A stretch of DNA of 64,000 nucleotides from Geomonas propionica. Lineage in GTDB: Bacteria; Desulfobacterota; Desulfuromonadia; Geobacterales; Geobacteraceae. The notes under the pieces were generated by a model. It made no database searches and was not told the DNA's origin. It was given only the letters and a program-made list of their open reading frames with translations. Positions 17,828-26,869 of the stretch are shown piece by piece (the first letter of the stretch is position 1; each line of letters opens with the position of its first letter). The translations under genes and the position numbers were made by a program. The stretch spans positions 1 through 64,000 of the forward strand of contig NZ_JAEMHK010000001.1 in assembly GCF_016458235.1 (NCBI RefSeq), in the 5' to 3' direction.

Positions 17828-19390
17828 ATGTCTGAATTGCACAACAGGATCAGAAAGTCCAGCCTTCACTCCCGGATCACCACCGTCGACCAGGTAATTC
17901 CCCTCTTTAAAAACGGTATGAACCTCGGCTGGTCCGGCTTCACCCCCGCCGGCTACCCGAAAGCGGTGCCCATTGCCCTCGCCGACCACGTCGAGAAGAA
18001 CCAGTTGCAGGGGAAATTGAGGTTCAACCTCTTCATCGGCGCCTCCGTCGGCGTGGAGACCGAGGATCGCTGGGCCTCGCTCGACATGATCGACCGCCGC
18101 TGGCCCTACCAGACCGGCAAGAACATCCAGGCCGGCATCAACGACGGGCGCATCCGCATGGGTGACAAGCACCTCTCCATGTTCGCCCAGGACCTGGGTT
18201 ACGGCTTCTACACCAAGGATAACGGCGGCCGTCTCGACCTCGCCATCATCGAGTGCTCCGCCATCACCGAGAACGGCGACCTGGTACTCACTGCCTCCTG
18301 CGGCGCCGTCCCGGAAATCGTCCAGATTGCCGACAAGATCATCATCGAGATCAACACCTCGATCCCGAACTTCGAGGGTCTGCACGACATCGTGGAGCCG
18401 ATCGCGCCCCCTAACCGCCTCCCCTACCTCATCTGCCGCGTCGACGACCGCGCCGGTTCTCCCTACGTCCGGGTCGACAACGACAAGATCGTCGCCATCG
18501 TCGAGTCCGACAAGCCCGACAACGGCCGCGCCTTCAGCGAGCAGGACGACACCTCGGAAGCCATCGCGGCCAACATCATCGACTTCTTCTCGACCGAAGT
18601 GAAGGCCGGGCGCCTGCCGAAAAACCTCCTGCCGCTGCAGTCCGGCGTCGGCTCAATCGCCAATGCCGTCATCGGCGGCCTGGCCAACGGCCCCTTCACC
18701 GGGTTGAAGGTCTGGACCGAGGTGCTGCAGGACACCATGCTCGACTTCTTTGACTCCGGCAAGCTTGACTTCGCCTCCACCGTCTCGCTCTCCTTCTCGG
18801 TGGACGGCTTCAAGCGTTTCTACGGCAACTGGGACAAGTACTCGAACAAGGTGATGATGCGTCCGCTCTCCATCGCCAACCACCCCGAGCCGATCCGCCG
18901 TCTCGGCTGCATCGCCATGAACACCCCGGTGGAGTTCGACATCTACGCCCACGCCAACTCGACGCTCGTGGGTGGCACCAGGATGATCAACGGCATCGGC
19001 GGCTCCGGCGACTTCCTGAGAAACGCCTACCTCTCCATCATGCACACCCCGTCGGCCCGTCCCACCAAGACCGACCCGACCGGCATCACCTGCGTCGTTC
19101 CCCACGTGCCGCACGTCGACCACACCGAGCACGACCTCGACGTGCTGGTCACCGAGCAGGGTCTCGCCGACCTGCGCGGGCTCGATCCCAAGAGCCGCGC
19201 CAAGCTCATCATCCAGAAATGCGCGCACCCCGACTACAAGCCGCTCCTGGCCGACTACTTCGAGCGTGCCGCGCACGACTGCCTGGGGCGTAAAGCAGGC
19301 CATGAGCCCCAGCTTCTGGACCGCGTCTTCAAGATGCAGGTGAACCTGGCCAAGAAGGGCACCATGAAGATCGACAACTGGGACGTCTAG
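17828..19390 (+). CDS. acetyl-CoA hydrolase / succinyl-CoA:acetate CoA-transferase
   Basis: A 520-residue class I CoA-transferase of the acetyl-CoA hydrolase/AarC group. Motifs include [10 protein letters not shown] in the first half, [16 protein letters not shown] near residue 280 and TEVLQD just after it, whose Glu aligns with the catalytic Glu that forms the acyl-CoA thioester. C-terminal [10 protein letters not shown] belongs to the CoA-binding loop. In Geobacter relatives such enzymes move CoA from succinyl-CoA to acetate and so couple acetate activation to the TCA cycle. AGGAGG lies upstream of ATG 17828; the open frame upstream runs through the promoter. Probably controlled by the divergent TetR. 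Confidence 0.92.
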   Translation: MSELHNRIRKSSLHSRITTVDQVIPLFKNGMNLGWSGFTPAGYPKAVPIALADHVEKNQLQGKLRFNLFIGASVGVETEDRWASLDMIDRRWPYQTGKNIQAGINDGRIRMGDKHLSMFAQDLGYGFYTKDNGGRLDLAIIECSAITENGDLVLTASCGAVPEIVQIADKIIIEINTSIPNFEGLHDIVEPIAPPNRLPYLICRVDDRAGSPYVRVDNDKIVAIVESDKPDNGRAFSEQDDTSEAIAANIIDFFSTEVKAGRLPKNLLPLQSGVGSIANAVIGGLANGPFTGLKVWTEVLQDTMLDFFDSGKLDFASTVSLSFSVDGFKRFYGNWDKYSNKVMMRPLSIANHPEPIRRLGCIAMNTPVEFDIYAHANSTLVGGTRMINGIGGSGDFLRNAYLSIMHTPSARPTKTDPTGITCVVPHVPHVDHTEHDLDVLVTEQGLADLRGLDPKSRAKLIIQKCAHPDYKPLLADYFERAAHDCLGRKAGHEPQLLDRVFKMQVNLAKKGTMKIDNWDV

Positions 19391-19418
19391 TCCGTTCCAC
19401 TGCTGCACCGCAGATGCA

Positions 19419-19460
19419 AAAGCGGCAGCGAAGCCCCGGCTTCCTGCCGCTTTCTTTTTT
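19419..19460 (+). terminator. Rho-independent terminator
   Basis: AAAGCGGCAG and CTGCCGCTTT pair over a 15-nt loop, followed by CTTTTTT. It lies 28 bp after the CoA-transferase stop. Confidence 0.9.
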
Positions 19461-19548
19461 CATCTCCGGCAAGGTCGTCGGACAGGACAAAGCTGAGAAC
19501 CTGGACCACCTCACCACGTTACTACGAAGCCCTGAACGTGCCCCAGCG

Positions 19549-19618
19549 TCCCCCCCTTAGCGAAGGGGGAGCCTGCCCCCCGTAGCCTTGGCGAAGGGGG
19601 GACAGGGGGGATTTAGCC
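19549..19618. repeat. double family A palindrome
   Basis: Two overlapping G-rich units: CCCCCCCTTAGCGAAGGGGG, then a second CCCCCC...TTGGCGAAGGGGG ending ACAGGGGGGATTTAG. It looks like an element inserted into or duplicated beside another copy. Confidence 0.7.
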
Positions 19619-19676
19619 TCCCTGTCCCCACCACTCACACAATTAACTTTCCCCAATAATACTGTAAGCTCTACGG

Positions 19677-20390
19677 ATGAAAAAATTCCCCCTGCTCCAT
19701 GTCGTACTCATCCTCCTCGCCCTCACCGTCGCGCCGGCCGCCGCCTTCACCCTCCCCGAGCGCCTGACCTATGACGTGACCTGGTCCGGCATGAAGGCCG
19801 GCTCAGCGCTACTGGAAGCGACCGCCCAGGGGGACGAACTGCGTCTCACCAACACCATCCGCTCCACCGGAATAGTCTCCGCCTTCTTCAAGATCGACGA
19901 CCGCACCGAATCCGTGACCACCCGCGCCGGCAAACCCAAGTTCTTCCGGGAGAACAAGCGGGAGGGGAGCTACCGGGCCGCGCGCGAGGCGACCTTCAAC
20001 TTCTCGACCCTCAAGGCCAACAGCATCGACCTGCTGAAGAAGATCGAGCAGACCGACGCCATCACCTCCCGGACCTACGACAACCTCTCCAGCATCTACT
20101 TCATACGCGGCAGCGACCTGTCCCCCGGCCGCACCATCCCCTTCGACATCTACGACACCAAGCGCCTCTGGAACACCGAAGTCCGGGTGGTAACGCGGCA
20201 GGAAGTGAGGACGCCGTTGGGCAGATTCAAGACCGTGATGGTGACCTCCCGCCTCAAGCACAACGGGGAGGAGGCCAAGGTCGGTAACGCCACCTTCTGG
20301 TTTACCGACGACGACCGCAGGATCCCCGTCAAGATAACCACCACCATGAAGGTCGGTGAGGTGACCCTGACCCTGGTCGGGGGGATCTAG
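19677..20390 (+). CDS. DUF3108 periplasmic protein
   Basis: A 237-residue exported protein. A clear signal peptide (about 1-23, ending in APAAAF) precedes the DUF3108 domain: LTYDVTWSGMKAGSALLEA, an IDDRTESV strand, and the closing WFTDDDRRIPVKI that is typical of the family. DUF3108 proteins are periplasmic beta-rich proteins of unknown function found near envelope genes. The ATG has no strong Shine-Dalgarno site (TAAGCTCT). It is followed by a membrane-protein gene on the same strand after 116 bp. Confidence 0.85.
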   Translation: MKKFPLLHVVLILLALTVAPAAAFTLPERLTYDVTWSGMKAGSALLEATAQGDELRLTNTIRSTGIVSAFFKIDDRTESVTTRAGKPKFFRENKREGSYRAAREATFNFSTLKANSIDLLKKIEQTDAITSRTYDNLSSIYFIRGSDLSPGRTIPFDIYDTKRLWNTEVRVVTRQEVRTPLGRFKTVMVTSRLKHNGEEAKVGNATFWFTDDDRRIPVKITTTMKVGEVTLTLVGGI

Positions 20391-20506
20391 CCTGCTCCCA
20401 CTCGGAAAGCTGTTGCGGTCCGCTTCTTCTTTAAGGTACGATGCTCCCGGTTGCCGGCCTTTGCAGGCGGACTACCGAACCCGAAAGAAGAGACGTACCC
20501 GACCTG

Positions 20507-21121
20507 ATGACAGAAACCATCCCCCATCTGATCAAGTTGCTCCTCGACTGGCTCCCGCCGCTGTCCGCCATGCAGGCGGTACTGAAGCTGTTCCTCATTC
20601 CCGTGGGAGGCGGCATCCCCGCCGGTGTCCTCCTCGCCAAGGCCCAAGGGCTGGCCTGGCCTGTCACCACGCTCCTCTATCTCGTCTCCGACGTCATCCT
20701 CGCTATCGCTTTCGAACCCTTGCTGCGCCTGATCGCCTTCGTCTGCGGCAAGATCACGTTCCTGCGCCGCGTGAGCGACACCATACGGGCCGCCAACGCC
20801 CACAGTGCCGCCAAGTTCCAGATTACGGCCACCGGGCCGGTGGCGCTGATCATGATCGCCTTCGGCGTCGATCCCATGACCGGACGGGCATCGGCACTCG
20901 CCGCCGGGCACGGCTTCGTGGCGGGGTGGGCCTTCGCCATAGCCGGTGACATGCTCTACTTCGCGGTGATCGCCTTCTCCACCGTGCGGCTGAACAAGTA
21001 CATAAAGGACCCCGACACCACCATGTGGATCATCCTGGCACTCATGCTCCTGGTGCCGATGGTGGTGCGCCGGATCAGGTCGGGGCGGGCACCCTACCAG
21101 GCACAGGAGCATGGCGCCTGA
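20507..21121 (+). CDS. membrane protein of unknown function
   Basis: A 204-residue inner-membrane protein with about five hydrophobic segments (near 25-45, 50-75, 110-130, 140-160 and 175-192). The loops contain FLRRVSDTIRAANAHSAAKF and RLNKYIKDPDTT. A gently glycine-rich first helix ([16 protein letters not shown]) recalls small multidrug-export-like proteins, but the match is not strong enough to name it. The ATG at MTETIPH is preferred because the upstream extension is rich in Arg and lacks a ribosome site. Confidence 0.65.
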   Translation: MTETIPHLIKLLLDWLPPLSAMQAVLKLFLIPVGGGIPAGVLLAKAQGLAWPVTTLLYLVSDVILAIAFEPLLRLIAFVCGKITFLRRVSDTIRAANAHSAAKFQITATGPVALIMIAFGVDPMTGRASALAAGHGFVAGWAFAIAGDMLYFAVIAFSTVRLNKYIKDPDTTMWIILALMLLVPMVVRRIRSGRAPYQAQEHGA

Positions 21122-21272
21122 GACGTCATCCCAGCAGCAATCAGTAGCAATTTCCTCATTTCTGCCACATTGCTTCCCTATTTCATGGATAAGGTGACGC
21201 TGTGCAATGAGGAATCTACCCAAAGGTAAGTGGAAACGGCCGACAGGTAGAGCCACACAGAAGGGGGTATCA

Positions 21273-22163
21273 ATGAAAAGACGGATCTCGTCGTTGTTAG
21301 TTCTGCTGGCACTGGGAGGGTGCGTCACGGTTCCCACCGGCCCCAGCGTCAAGGTGCTGCCCACCAAGGGGAAGTCCTTCGAGACCTTCATGAAGGAGGA
21401 CGAGACCTGCAGGCAGTGGGCTAATTCCCAGATCGGCTCGTCGGTGCAGGAAACCTACGATAAGAATATGGCGACCAGCGCGGTCGTGGGCACCGCGGTC
21501 GGTACCGGCGTGGGAGCCGTGCTCGGTTCCGCCTCGGGCAACACCGGAGCCGGCGCCGCCATCGGTGCCGCGACGGGGCTCCTGTTCGGGGCCAGTGCCG
21601 GTTCCGGTTCGGCGCAGGTCTACGGGGCGCAAACGCAGCGTCAGTACGACAACGCCTATGTCCAGTGCATGTACACCTACAACAACCAGATCCCGGGAAT
21701 GCGACAAACGGTCGCGGCACGACCGGCCCCGCCTCCTCCCGCCCGGATCGTGCCTCCGCCTCCGCCTGAAACCGCTCCGCCGGTCATGGCGCCTCCTCCG
21801 CCGCCCGAACGTGTCGTCGTGCCTGCTCCCGAAGAGTACGAGGCGGAGCCCCCCGAGTTCGTCTACTCGCCGCGCCTGGATTCCTACGTCGCTGTCGGCG
21901 TCCCCTATGAGCTGGTCTACACCGGCAACGACTACTACTACTATTCCGGCGGCAACTGGTACCGCGGCGCCTATTACAACGGCCCCTGGAGCTACGTCCC
22001 GCGCGCGGCGTATCCGCCGGTTTTCGTGCGTTACGAGGTGGTCAACATCCGGCACTACCGCGACGTCGAGTACCGGCGCTACGTGCGCGACCGGGGACAC
22101 TACGACGGCCGGGTCTACCGCCCGCAGTACCGCCGCGTGGCGAGGCATCGCCCCGTCTACTGA
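21273..22163 (+). CDS. glycine-zipper outer-membrane lipoprotein with Pro-rich linker
   Basis: A 296-residue lipoprotein: lipobox LALGGC (Cys about 17), then a glycine zipper (AVVGTAVGTGVGAVLGSASG and continuing GAGAAIGAATGLLFG, about 70-115) that could span or insert in a membrane. A Pro-rich linker (PPPPARIVPPPPP, about 165-200) leads to a Tyr/Arg-rich tail (YYYYSGGNWYRGAYY, then RYVRDRGHYDGRVYRPQY). This build resembles YMGG/Rick-17kDa-like surface antigens and envelope-stress lipoproteins. GGGGG lies upstream of the ATG. It is monocistronic with a strong terminator after it. Confidence 0.8.
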   Translation: MKRRISSLLVLLALGGCVTVPTGPSVKVLPTKGKSFETFMKEDETCRQWANSQIGSSVQETYDKNMATSAVVGTAVGTGVGAVLGSASGNTGAGAAIGAATGLLFGASAGSGSAQVYGAQTQRQYDNAYVQCMYTYNNQIPGMRQTVAARPAPPPPARIVPPPPPETAPPVMAPPPPPERVVVPAPEEYEAEPPEFVYSPRLDSYVAVGVPYELVYTGNDYYYYSGGNWYRGAYYNGPWSYVPRAAYPPVFVRYEVVNIRHYRDVEYRRYVRDRGHYDGRVYRPQYRRVARHRPVY

Positions 22164-22179
22164 CTTTTCCTGCATCCAC

Positions 22180-22208
22180 AAGGCACCCGCTCACCGGGTG
22201 CCTTTTTT
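22180..22208 (+). terminator. Rho-independent terminator
   Basis: AAGGCACCCG-CTCA-CCGGGTGCCTT followed by TTTT. Perfect 10-bp stem. Confidence 0.92.
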
Positions 22209-22415
22209 GTTTCCCGCCACTCCCCTGCCACCCTTTCCGCCACCGCCGCACGCCGGTCTTCTCCCTTCGCGCATTGACAAACCGCTACATTAAGATACTT
22301 TCATTTGGTCTGCTGATTCCAGAGATCTTTTCAACACCAGAGCCGCAAGGGTAGCCTCACCGGCACAAGCGTGGCGCCATCCGTTGCGGGTATGCCGCGA
22401 CCAAGGGGGAACTGC

Positions 22416-22775
22416 ATGAGAGGCAAAGCGATGGGGGTTGCTCTGGGTGTCGTGGGGATTGTGCTCTGGTTCATGCCCCTGGTAAAGGTGGGCTTCAACG
22501 TCTACGCGGCGGGCAGGCAGATCGGGAACATCAGCTATATCTTGGTATTCTGCGCGCTGGCCTACTCCCTTTTCGCCTTCTTCGAACTGCACAGGCTGCG
22601 GGTCATCACGGCCACCATATCGACCGCCATCAGCCTGCTGTTGCTTTCCGAGGCCTGGACCTACGCCGCCTGGGGCCTGTACGGCCTTTGCATCGTGTCC
22701 ATCGCCAGTTGGCTCGCCGCGGTATCCGATTGGGATGCGGGGAAGAAATCGGTTGAAGACATCCAGCAGAGCTAG
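22416..22775 (+). CDS. small four-helix membrane protein, paralogue 1
   Basis: A 119-residue inner-membrane protein with four hydrophobic segments. It opens MRGKAMGVALGVVGIVLWFM and continues PLVKVGFN; the downstream neighbour has GVVLGLAGVILWFMPLVNLG at the same place, so the two are tandem paralogues. Helix 4 contains WTYAAWGLYGLCIVS, matched by RAAWGLYLLIVVS in the neighbour. Function unknown. AAGGGGGA precedes the ATG. The gap to paralogue 2 is 31 bp, so they form one operon. Confidence 0.75.
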   Translation: MRGKAMGVALGVVGIVLWFMPLVKVGFNVYAAGRQIGNISYILVFCALAYSLFAFFELHRLRVITATISTAISLLLLSEAWTYAAWGLYGLCIVSIASWLAAVSDWDAGKKSVEDIQQS

Positions 22776-22806
22776 CAGCGAGCCGGCACAGGGGGCGGAG
22801 GGGAAA

Positions 22807-23184
22807 ATGGATCACAAAACGAAAGGGGTGGTGCTAGGCCTGGCGGGTGTCATCCTCTGGTTCATGCCGCTGGTCAACTTGGGCTTCATGGGCCTCGACC
22901 TCTATCAGACCGGCACCCATATCGGTGGGATCGGCTACCTGCTTTTGACCGCCTCCGCGACGTATGCCGCGCTTTCCTGGTTCGAACAACATCAACTGAG
23001 GATCATCGCCGCCGGCATCGCCACCGCCATCGGTCTGATGTTCCTGGTCCAGTTCGGCGACCGGGCGGCGTGGGGGCTGTACCTGCTCATCGTCGTTTCC
23101 GGCGTCAGCTGCATCGTGGCCTACTGTGACGAGCAGAAGCGCAAGAAGTCGCTGCAGCAGGCGGAGGGGAGCGACGCTCTCTGA
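22807..23184 (+). CDS. small four-helix membrane protein, paralogue 2
   Basis: A 125-residue inner-membrane protein, paralogous along its length to the upstream gene: the same LWFMPLV start, a mid-protein GGIGYLLLTASATYAALSWF against GNISYILVFCALAYSLFAFF, and the same helix 4. The C-terminus is a short charged tail (CDEQKRKKSLQQAEG). The pair may form a hetero-oligomer; that is inference. GGAGGGGA lies upstream of the ATG. Confidence 0.75.
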   Translation: MDHKTKGVVLGLAGVILWFMPLVNLGFMGLDLYQTGTHIGGIGYLLLTASATYAALSWFEQHQLRIIAAGIATAIGLMFLVQFGDRAAWGLYLLIVVSGVSCIVAYCDEQKRKKSLQQAEGSDAL

Positions 23185-23210
23185 CCGCTATCGTCACAGG
23201 AGGAAGCAGA

Positions 23211-23239
23211 GGGGACTGGCTCCGCAGGTGCCAGTCCCC
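23211..23239. repeat. short hairpin repeat (GGGGACTGGC family)
   Basis: A perfect 10-bp stem (GGGGACTGGC/GCCAGTCCCC) with loop TCCGCAGGT. The same arm and loop occur at 3637. Confidence 0.75.
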
Positions 23240-23286
23240 CTAGCGGAACGCTCATTTCAGCCCTGCCGACTTCGCCAATACCTGAG

Positions 23287-23316
23287 GGGGACCGGCACCT
23301 CGCGGAGCCGGTCCCC
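23287..23316. repeat. short hairpin repeat, inverted diverged copy
   Basis: GGGGACCGGC/GCCGGTCCCC form a perfect 10-bp stem with loop ACCTCGCGGA, which is close to the inverse complement of the loop at 23211. The two copies face each other between the convergent paralogue pair and the rhodanese gene and may serve as a bidirectional terminator. Confidence 0.7.
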
Positions 23317-23331
23317 TCCTTCGGAATACCT

Positions 23332-24369
23332 CTACTTTGTGCCTTCCACCGGGTAGTTTCGGTTTTCGGTCATGCTCCGCATGAACGCCTTCATCTTGCC
23401 CAACCCTTCCGTCTCGTCGTTCCACCCCAGCGTCCCGAAGCGCAGATCGTAGGCCTCGTATCCCAACTGGTTCAGCATGAGCGCAACCGCCGCTCCGATG
23501 TGCCCGATGTAGCACACCACGACGATTTCGCGGTCCCTGGGCAGCTGGGCAAGACTCTCCTTCCTGGCGATCTGGTTGAAGGGGATGTTGATGGCGCCCG
23601 GCACGTGTCCGACGGCATAATCCTCGGGGCGCTGGATGCTCACCACGAACACCCCTTTGCCGCCCTCCTTGCCCTGTTCCCGGTACAGTTCGCTGCGGTC
23701 CATGAACAGGTTCCTCCCCGAGGAGAGCACGGCCCGGGTCCGCTCGGTGATCAGCTCATTGCCCTGTGCCGCCTTGGCGTTAACCTCAGGAAGTTTCTGC
23801 CCCGGCGCGGCATCTTTTTTTTCCGCAGTCACCGGATACTTCGGGGAAGGGGTGTAGGGCGCGGCAGATTGGGCGCTGTTCCAGTGGTTGAGCCCCATCG
23901 GCATCGTCGTGGCGCTGTAGCCGAGCTGGTTGATATACAGCGACGCCACCATCGAGCGGTGCCCGTCGTCGCAGGTCAGGATGATCTTCCTATCGTGCGG
24001 CAGCAGGGCGAGAGACTTCTGCTCGGTGATCTCGTCGAAGGGTATGTTCACCGCGCCCGGCACGTGTCCCTTGGCGAAGTCGGCGCGGGACTGCAGGCTC
24101 ACGATGAAGAACTCCTTGTCGCCCCCTTGCACCACCTCGTCGTAGACGTTTTCCGCCGTCATGAACGGTGGAGCCGCAAAAAACGTGGTGCTTCGCTTCA
24201 GGATCTCCTCGGACAACTGGGCCGTTGCCGCAGCCTGCACGGATTCCCCCTGGGCCTGCGCCTTTCCGTCCTTCGCTGCGCCGGCGCCGGCCCACGCCGG
24301 GAGGGCGAGGCAGATCAAGAGGGCCGCCATGCGGATAACCGATTTGCAGTTAGTGGGTCTGATTGTCAT
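23332..24369 (-). CDS. periplasmic tandem-rhodanese protein
   Basis: A 345-residue exported protein with a signal peptide (AALLICLALPAWAGAGA). Two rhodanese domains follow (about 60-165 and 205-330). Each has the family pattern GHVPGAVNIPFDEI / GHVPGAINIPFNQI and a catalytic-loop Cys: ILTCDDGHRSM in the first and VVVCYIGHIGAA in the second. The second loop, with two bulky residues, is less canonical. It would bind or move sulfane sulfur in the periplasm; the substrate is unknown. AGGAGAAG lies ahead of the ATG. It lies 103 bp downstream of the LytTR regulator on the same strand and may be its target or partner. Confidence 0.88.
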   Translation of the reverse strand: MTIRPTNCKSVIRMAALLICLALPAWAGAGAAKDGKAQAQGESVQAAATAQLSEEILKRSTTFFAAPPFMTAENVYDEVVQGGDKEFFIVSLQSRADFAKGHVPGAVNIPFDEITEQKSLALLPHDRKIILTCDDGHRSMVASLYINQLGYSATTMPMGLNHWNSAQSAAPYTPSPKYPVTAEKKDAAPGQKLPEVNAKAAQGNELITERTRAVLSSGRNLFMDRSELYREQGKEGGKGVFVVSIQRPEDYAVGHVPGAINIPFNQIARKESLAQLPRDREIVVVCYIGHIGAAVALMLNQLGYEAYDLRFGTLGWNDETEGLGKMKAFMRSMTENRNYPVEGTK

Positions 24370-24472
24370 CGAACTTCTCCTTCACACCGAAAATGTCCCC
24401 ATAAGGGCAACGCCATTGCCGGGCACTATCCCACCGCGAGGACGCAGGCTCAAGGAGAACTTGATGAACGGG

Positions 24473-25210
24473 TCAATCCGATGGATGAACGGCGACGACC
24501 GAGGCAAGCGCCTTCTTCACCTCGGCGACTAGGCGGCGGGAAACCGGAACGGCGGGGATGGCAGGATCGGAGAAGGAGACCATCATGCGGCTGTCCCCGG
24601 CCGGCCCAATCGCCTGCACGTGTTTGAGGTTGACGACGAAACTCTTGTGCACCTTGAGGAAGTCGGAGGTGGGGAAGCGCTGCAGGACCGCTTTCAGGCT
24701 CATCAGGAGGTAGAACCTTTTGTGTGGGGTATGGATGCGGCAGTAGTTGCCGTCGGCCTCGATCAGGTGCACCTGGTCCGCCGAGAGGAAATGGAAGGCG
24801 CCGTTCTCGTAGATCGGCATCTTCTTCAGTTCGAGGTGGCCGCTGGTCGGGTTGGTGCGGGCACCGGTCTGTTCCGAGAGATCCATGAAGGAGACCGCCC
24901 AGGCCATCGGGCTTCCCGGGACGACCATGCGCGACAGGCTGATCATGAGCACCTTGCCCAGGAAGTCGATGACCATCGACCTTTGCGTCGACTCCTGCAG
25001 GCTGGAGAGCTCGTTCAGGATGCCGCGCACCTTTTCCCGGCTCCGCGCCGGGTGCATCTGGAACAGGTTTTGTCCTATGGGTCCCATGTCGGGGGCCGCA
25101 ATGCGCAGAGCATGTTCATTCATGCCCAGCACCTGCCAATCCTCCGACAGGAGTACCAGTCCAATCTCAACGCTGCTGCCTTGCCCGCTCAGGTACTGTT
25201 CCAGTGACAT
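24473..25210 (-). CDS. PAS-LytTR transcriptional regulator, RcoM-like architecture
   Basis: A 245-residue one-component regulator: a PAS domain (about 10-115) and a LytTR DNA-binding domain (about 135-238, with VHLIEADGNYCRIHTPHKRF and FLKVHKSFVVNLKHV). This PAS-LytTR build is that of RcoM, the haem-based CO sensor, whose PAS binds haem through a His and a Met. Here the PAS has His53 (FQMHPARSREKVR) and several Met (79, 89, 95), so haem binding is possible but unproven, and no CO-dehydrogenase genes are nearby. The start at MSLEQYL has no strong ribosome site. The rhodanese gene follows. Confidence 0.8.
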   Translation of the reverse strand: MSLEQYLSGQGSSVEIGLVLLSEDWQVLGMNEHALRIAAPDMGPIGQNLFQMHPARSREKVRGILNELSSLQESTQRSMVIDFLGKVLMISLSRMVVPGSPMAWAVSFMDLSEQTGARTNPTSGHLELKKMPIYENGAFHFLSADQVHLIEADGNYCRIHTPHKRFYLLMSLKAVLQRFPTSDFLKVHKSFVVNLKHVQAIGPAGDSRMMVSFSDPAIPAVPVSRRLVAEVKKALASVVAVHPSD

Positions 25211-25331
25211 GAGTCGGACTCTAGCCACTTTTGAGAATCCATGCAAGCAAAACGCTGCCAGCGCATCCCCCCGACAAACCCAGCCCCTGAGGAAAGTGCG
25301 TCTTAACAGGATGAGACAAGACAATTGCGTC

Positions 25332-25367
25332 ACCCCCTTTGCGGAAGGGGGGACAGGGGGGATTTTT
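25332..25367. repeat. dispersed G-rich palindrome, family A
   Basis: CCCCCTTTGCGGAAGGGGGG then ACAGGGGGGATTTTTT, same family as at 4991 and 14604. Confidence 0.75.
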
Positions 25368-25395
25368 TCTTCCTCGCAACGCCCCCCGAGCCCGC

Positions 25396-25500
25396 TCACC
25401 CCCGCCGCGCGGCCTCGATAGCGGCGACATCGATCTTCACCATCTGCATCATCGCATCGATAGCGCGCTTGGCTGCTGCGGGATCGGGATCCGCAGGCCC
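25396..25500 (-). pseudogene. C-terminal remnant of a PhnB/VOC-family gene
   Basis: On the minus strand an open stretch of 34 codons encodes DPDPAAAKRAIDAMMQMVKI then DVAAIEAARRG and a stop. This matches the usual end of PhnB-like (3-demethylubiquinone-methyltransferase/VOC) proteins, where a DPAK-R-MQAM-QMKKID-A-LE pattern is common. A stop codon lies directly upstream and no other part of the gene is seen, so it is a decayed fragment between a family A repeat and the porin terminator. Confidence 0.6.
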
Positions 25501-25530
25501 TCACCTTTACCCTGTCATTCTGTGCTGGAA

Positions 25531-25564
25531 AGAAAACAGGCGCACCCCGAAATGGGATGCGCCC
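25531..25564 (-). terminator. terminator of the porin gene
   Basis: On the minus strand GGGCGCATCCC pairs with GGGGTGCGCC over a short ATTTC loop and is followed by TGTTTTCTTT. Confidence 0.8.
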
Positions 25565-25603
25565 GTTGTTGAATCACAGGGTAGTGCTTCCTGCCACGCT
25601 GAA

Positions 25604-26869
25604 CTACCAGTAGATAAAGGTCCCGATGGCACCGATGTTGGCGTCCTGGGTGGCGCCGTTGAACCAGCGATCCTGCGCCCAGGTGTACTCCCCGATGATC
25701 TGGACGAACGGGTTCACGTTGTAGGTCACCGCGACCACCGCCGCCTGCTGTTTCTGGATATTCACATCGGTGTCGTTACCCGCCAGCTCCGCCCTGCTCT
25801 GCCCGTAGTTGAGGCCGAGTTTCACCACCGGCGTTACCTGGTAGGTCGCCTGGTTCAGGAAGCCCCAGTTGGTCCGCTCCCTGCCGTCAGCGGAAAGCGC
25901 ATCCGCACCCTGCATCCCCAACATTCCCAGCGCCTGCCCGCCGTAGCAGGAGGTAAGTAACTGGAGACCGCCGAGATCGAGCTGGACGCCGCCCGCGCCG
26001 CCGAGCGAAGTCACCTTACCGCCCGGACGCACCGCAGGAACCGTGTGCTCAGGCGTGATGCTTCCGTCCGGGTTCAGCGTTACCGGCACGGTCACCGTCT
26101 GTGCGGAGGAGAAGCTCGCCTGCTGGTACAGCCCGGAAACCCAGGCCTGGAACTTGCCGCCGGTGAAGCTGTTCACGTAAGAGAGTTCGGTCTCCAGGCG
26201 CGGCACGTTGCGGATGGTCGCGGCACCGATGTTGTTGGTGTCGTTCACGCTGACGGCGGCCTTGAAGCCTTTCACCACCGGAGTGGTGTACCTGATCTGG
26301 GCGCCGAAGTTCGGGTAGAGGTAGCCGTAGCCGATGTGTCCCATGGTCGGCCCGCTGTCCACCGGCCCGATCACCCCCGCGCCGAACAGGGTCATGTCGG
26401 TGAGGATGTTCTTGGCCTGGTACAGGTTGATGGCTCGGCCGGCCAGGATCTGGCCGAAGCTGCCGGTCGCGGTCATGTTGATCTCGCGGAAGTCGATGTT
26501 GGGCGAGAGGTCGGTGCGGCTGCCGCCGTTATTCTGCACCTGCGGATAGAAACCAAGACGCACCGCGTAGTCCACGCCGTTAGTGGTGGGAGCCTGGATG
26601 TTGAGGCCAACGCCGACCGGCAAAAGACCAGTCCTTACCCGGAACTGCTGCTGCCCCTCGCCGGTACCGGTCTGGTCGCCGCCGATCTCGCCGCCGATGA
26701 CGCCTGCCGGGCGCTGACCGACCGATTCATACGTGGCGAAGACGTTGAGGAAGCCGTCCGTGGAAAACTTCCACCCGTTGGCCCCGCCTATCTCGAAAGC
26801 CTGCACTGACTGTGCGCTCGCTGCGACAGCCAGAACCGCTGCCAGCATCGTTATTTTCCTTTTCTGCAT
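25604..26869 (-). CDS. outer-membrane porin-like beta-barrel protein
   Basis: A 421-residue exported barrel. The signal peptide (MLAAVLAVAASAQSVQA) is followed by FEIGGANGWKFSTDGFLNVF, the start typical of Gram-negative porins of this group. Alternating strands run to a C-terminal aromatic (GAIGTFIYW), the signal for outer-membrane assembly. The sequence FGQILAGRAINLYQAKNIL resembles the constriction region of general porins. Substrate unknown. AGGAGG lies 5 nt before the ATG at 26869. It is a single-gene unit with its own terminator. Confidence 0.85.
   Translation of the reverse strand: MQKRKITMLAAVLAVAASAQSVQAFEIGGANGWKFSTDGFLNVFATYESVGQRPAGVIGGEIGGDQTGTGEGQQQFRVRTGLLPVGVGLNIQAPTTNGVDYAVRLGFYPQVQNNGGSRTDLSPNIDFREINMTATGSFGQILAGRAINLYQAKNILTDMTLFGAGVIGPVDSGPTMGHIGYGYLYPNFGAQIRYTTPVVKGFKAAVSVNDTNNIGAATIRNVPRLETELSYVNSFTGGKFQAWVSGLYQQASFSSAQTVTVPVTLNPDGSITPEHTVPAVRPGGKVTSLGGAGGVQLDLGGLQLLTSCYGGQALGMLGMQGADALSADGRERTNWGFLNQATYQVTPVVKLGLNYGQSRAELAGNDTDVNIQKQQAAVVAVTYNVNPFVQIIGEYTWAQDRWFNGATQDANIGAIGTFIYW

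Noticed and set aside
20387-21391. 334-codon minus-strand frame
   Set aside because: It lies opposite two better supported plus-strand genes, is rich in His/Gly/Glu as expected of an antisense shadow in GC-rich DNA, and has no ribosome site.
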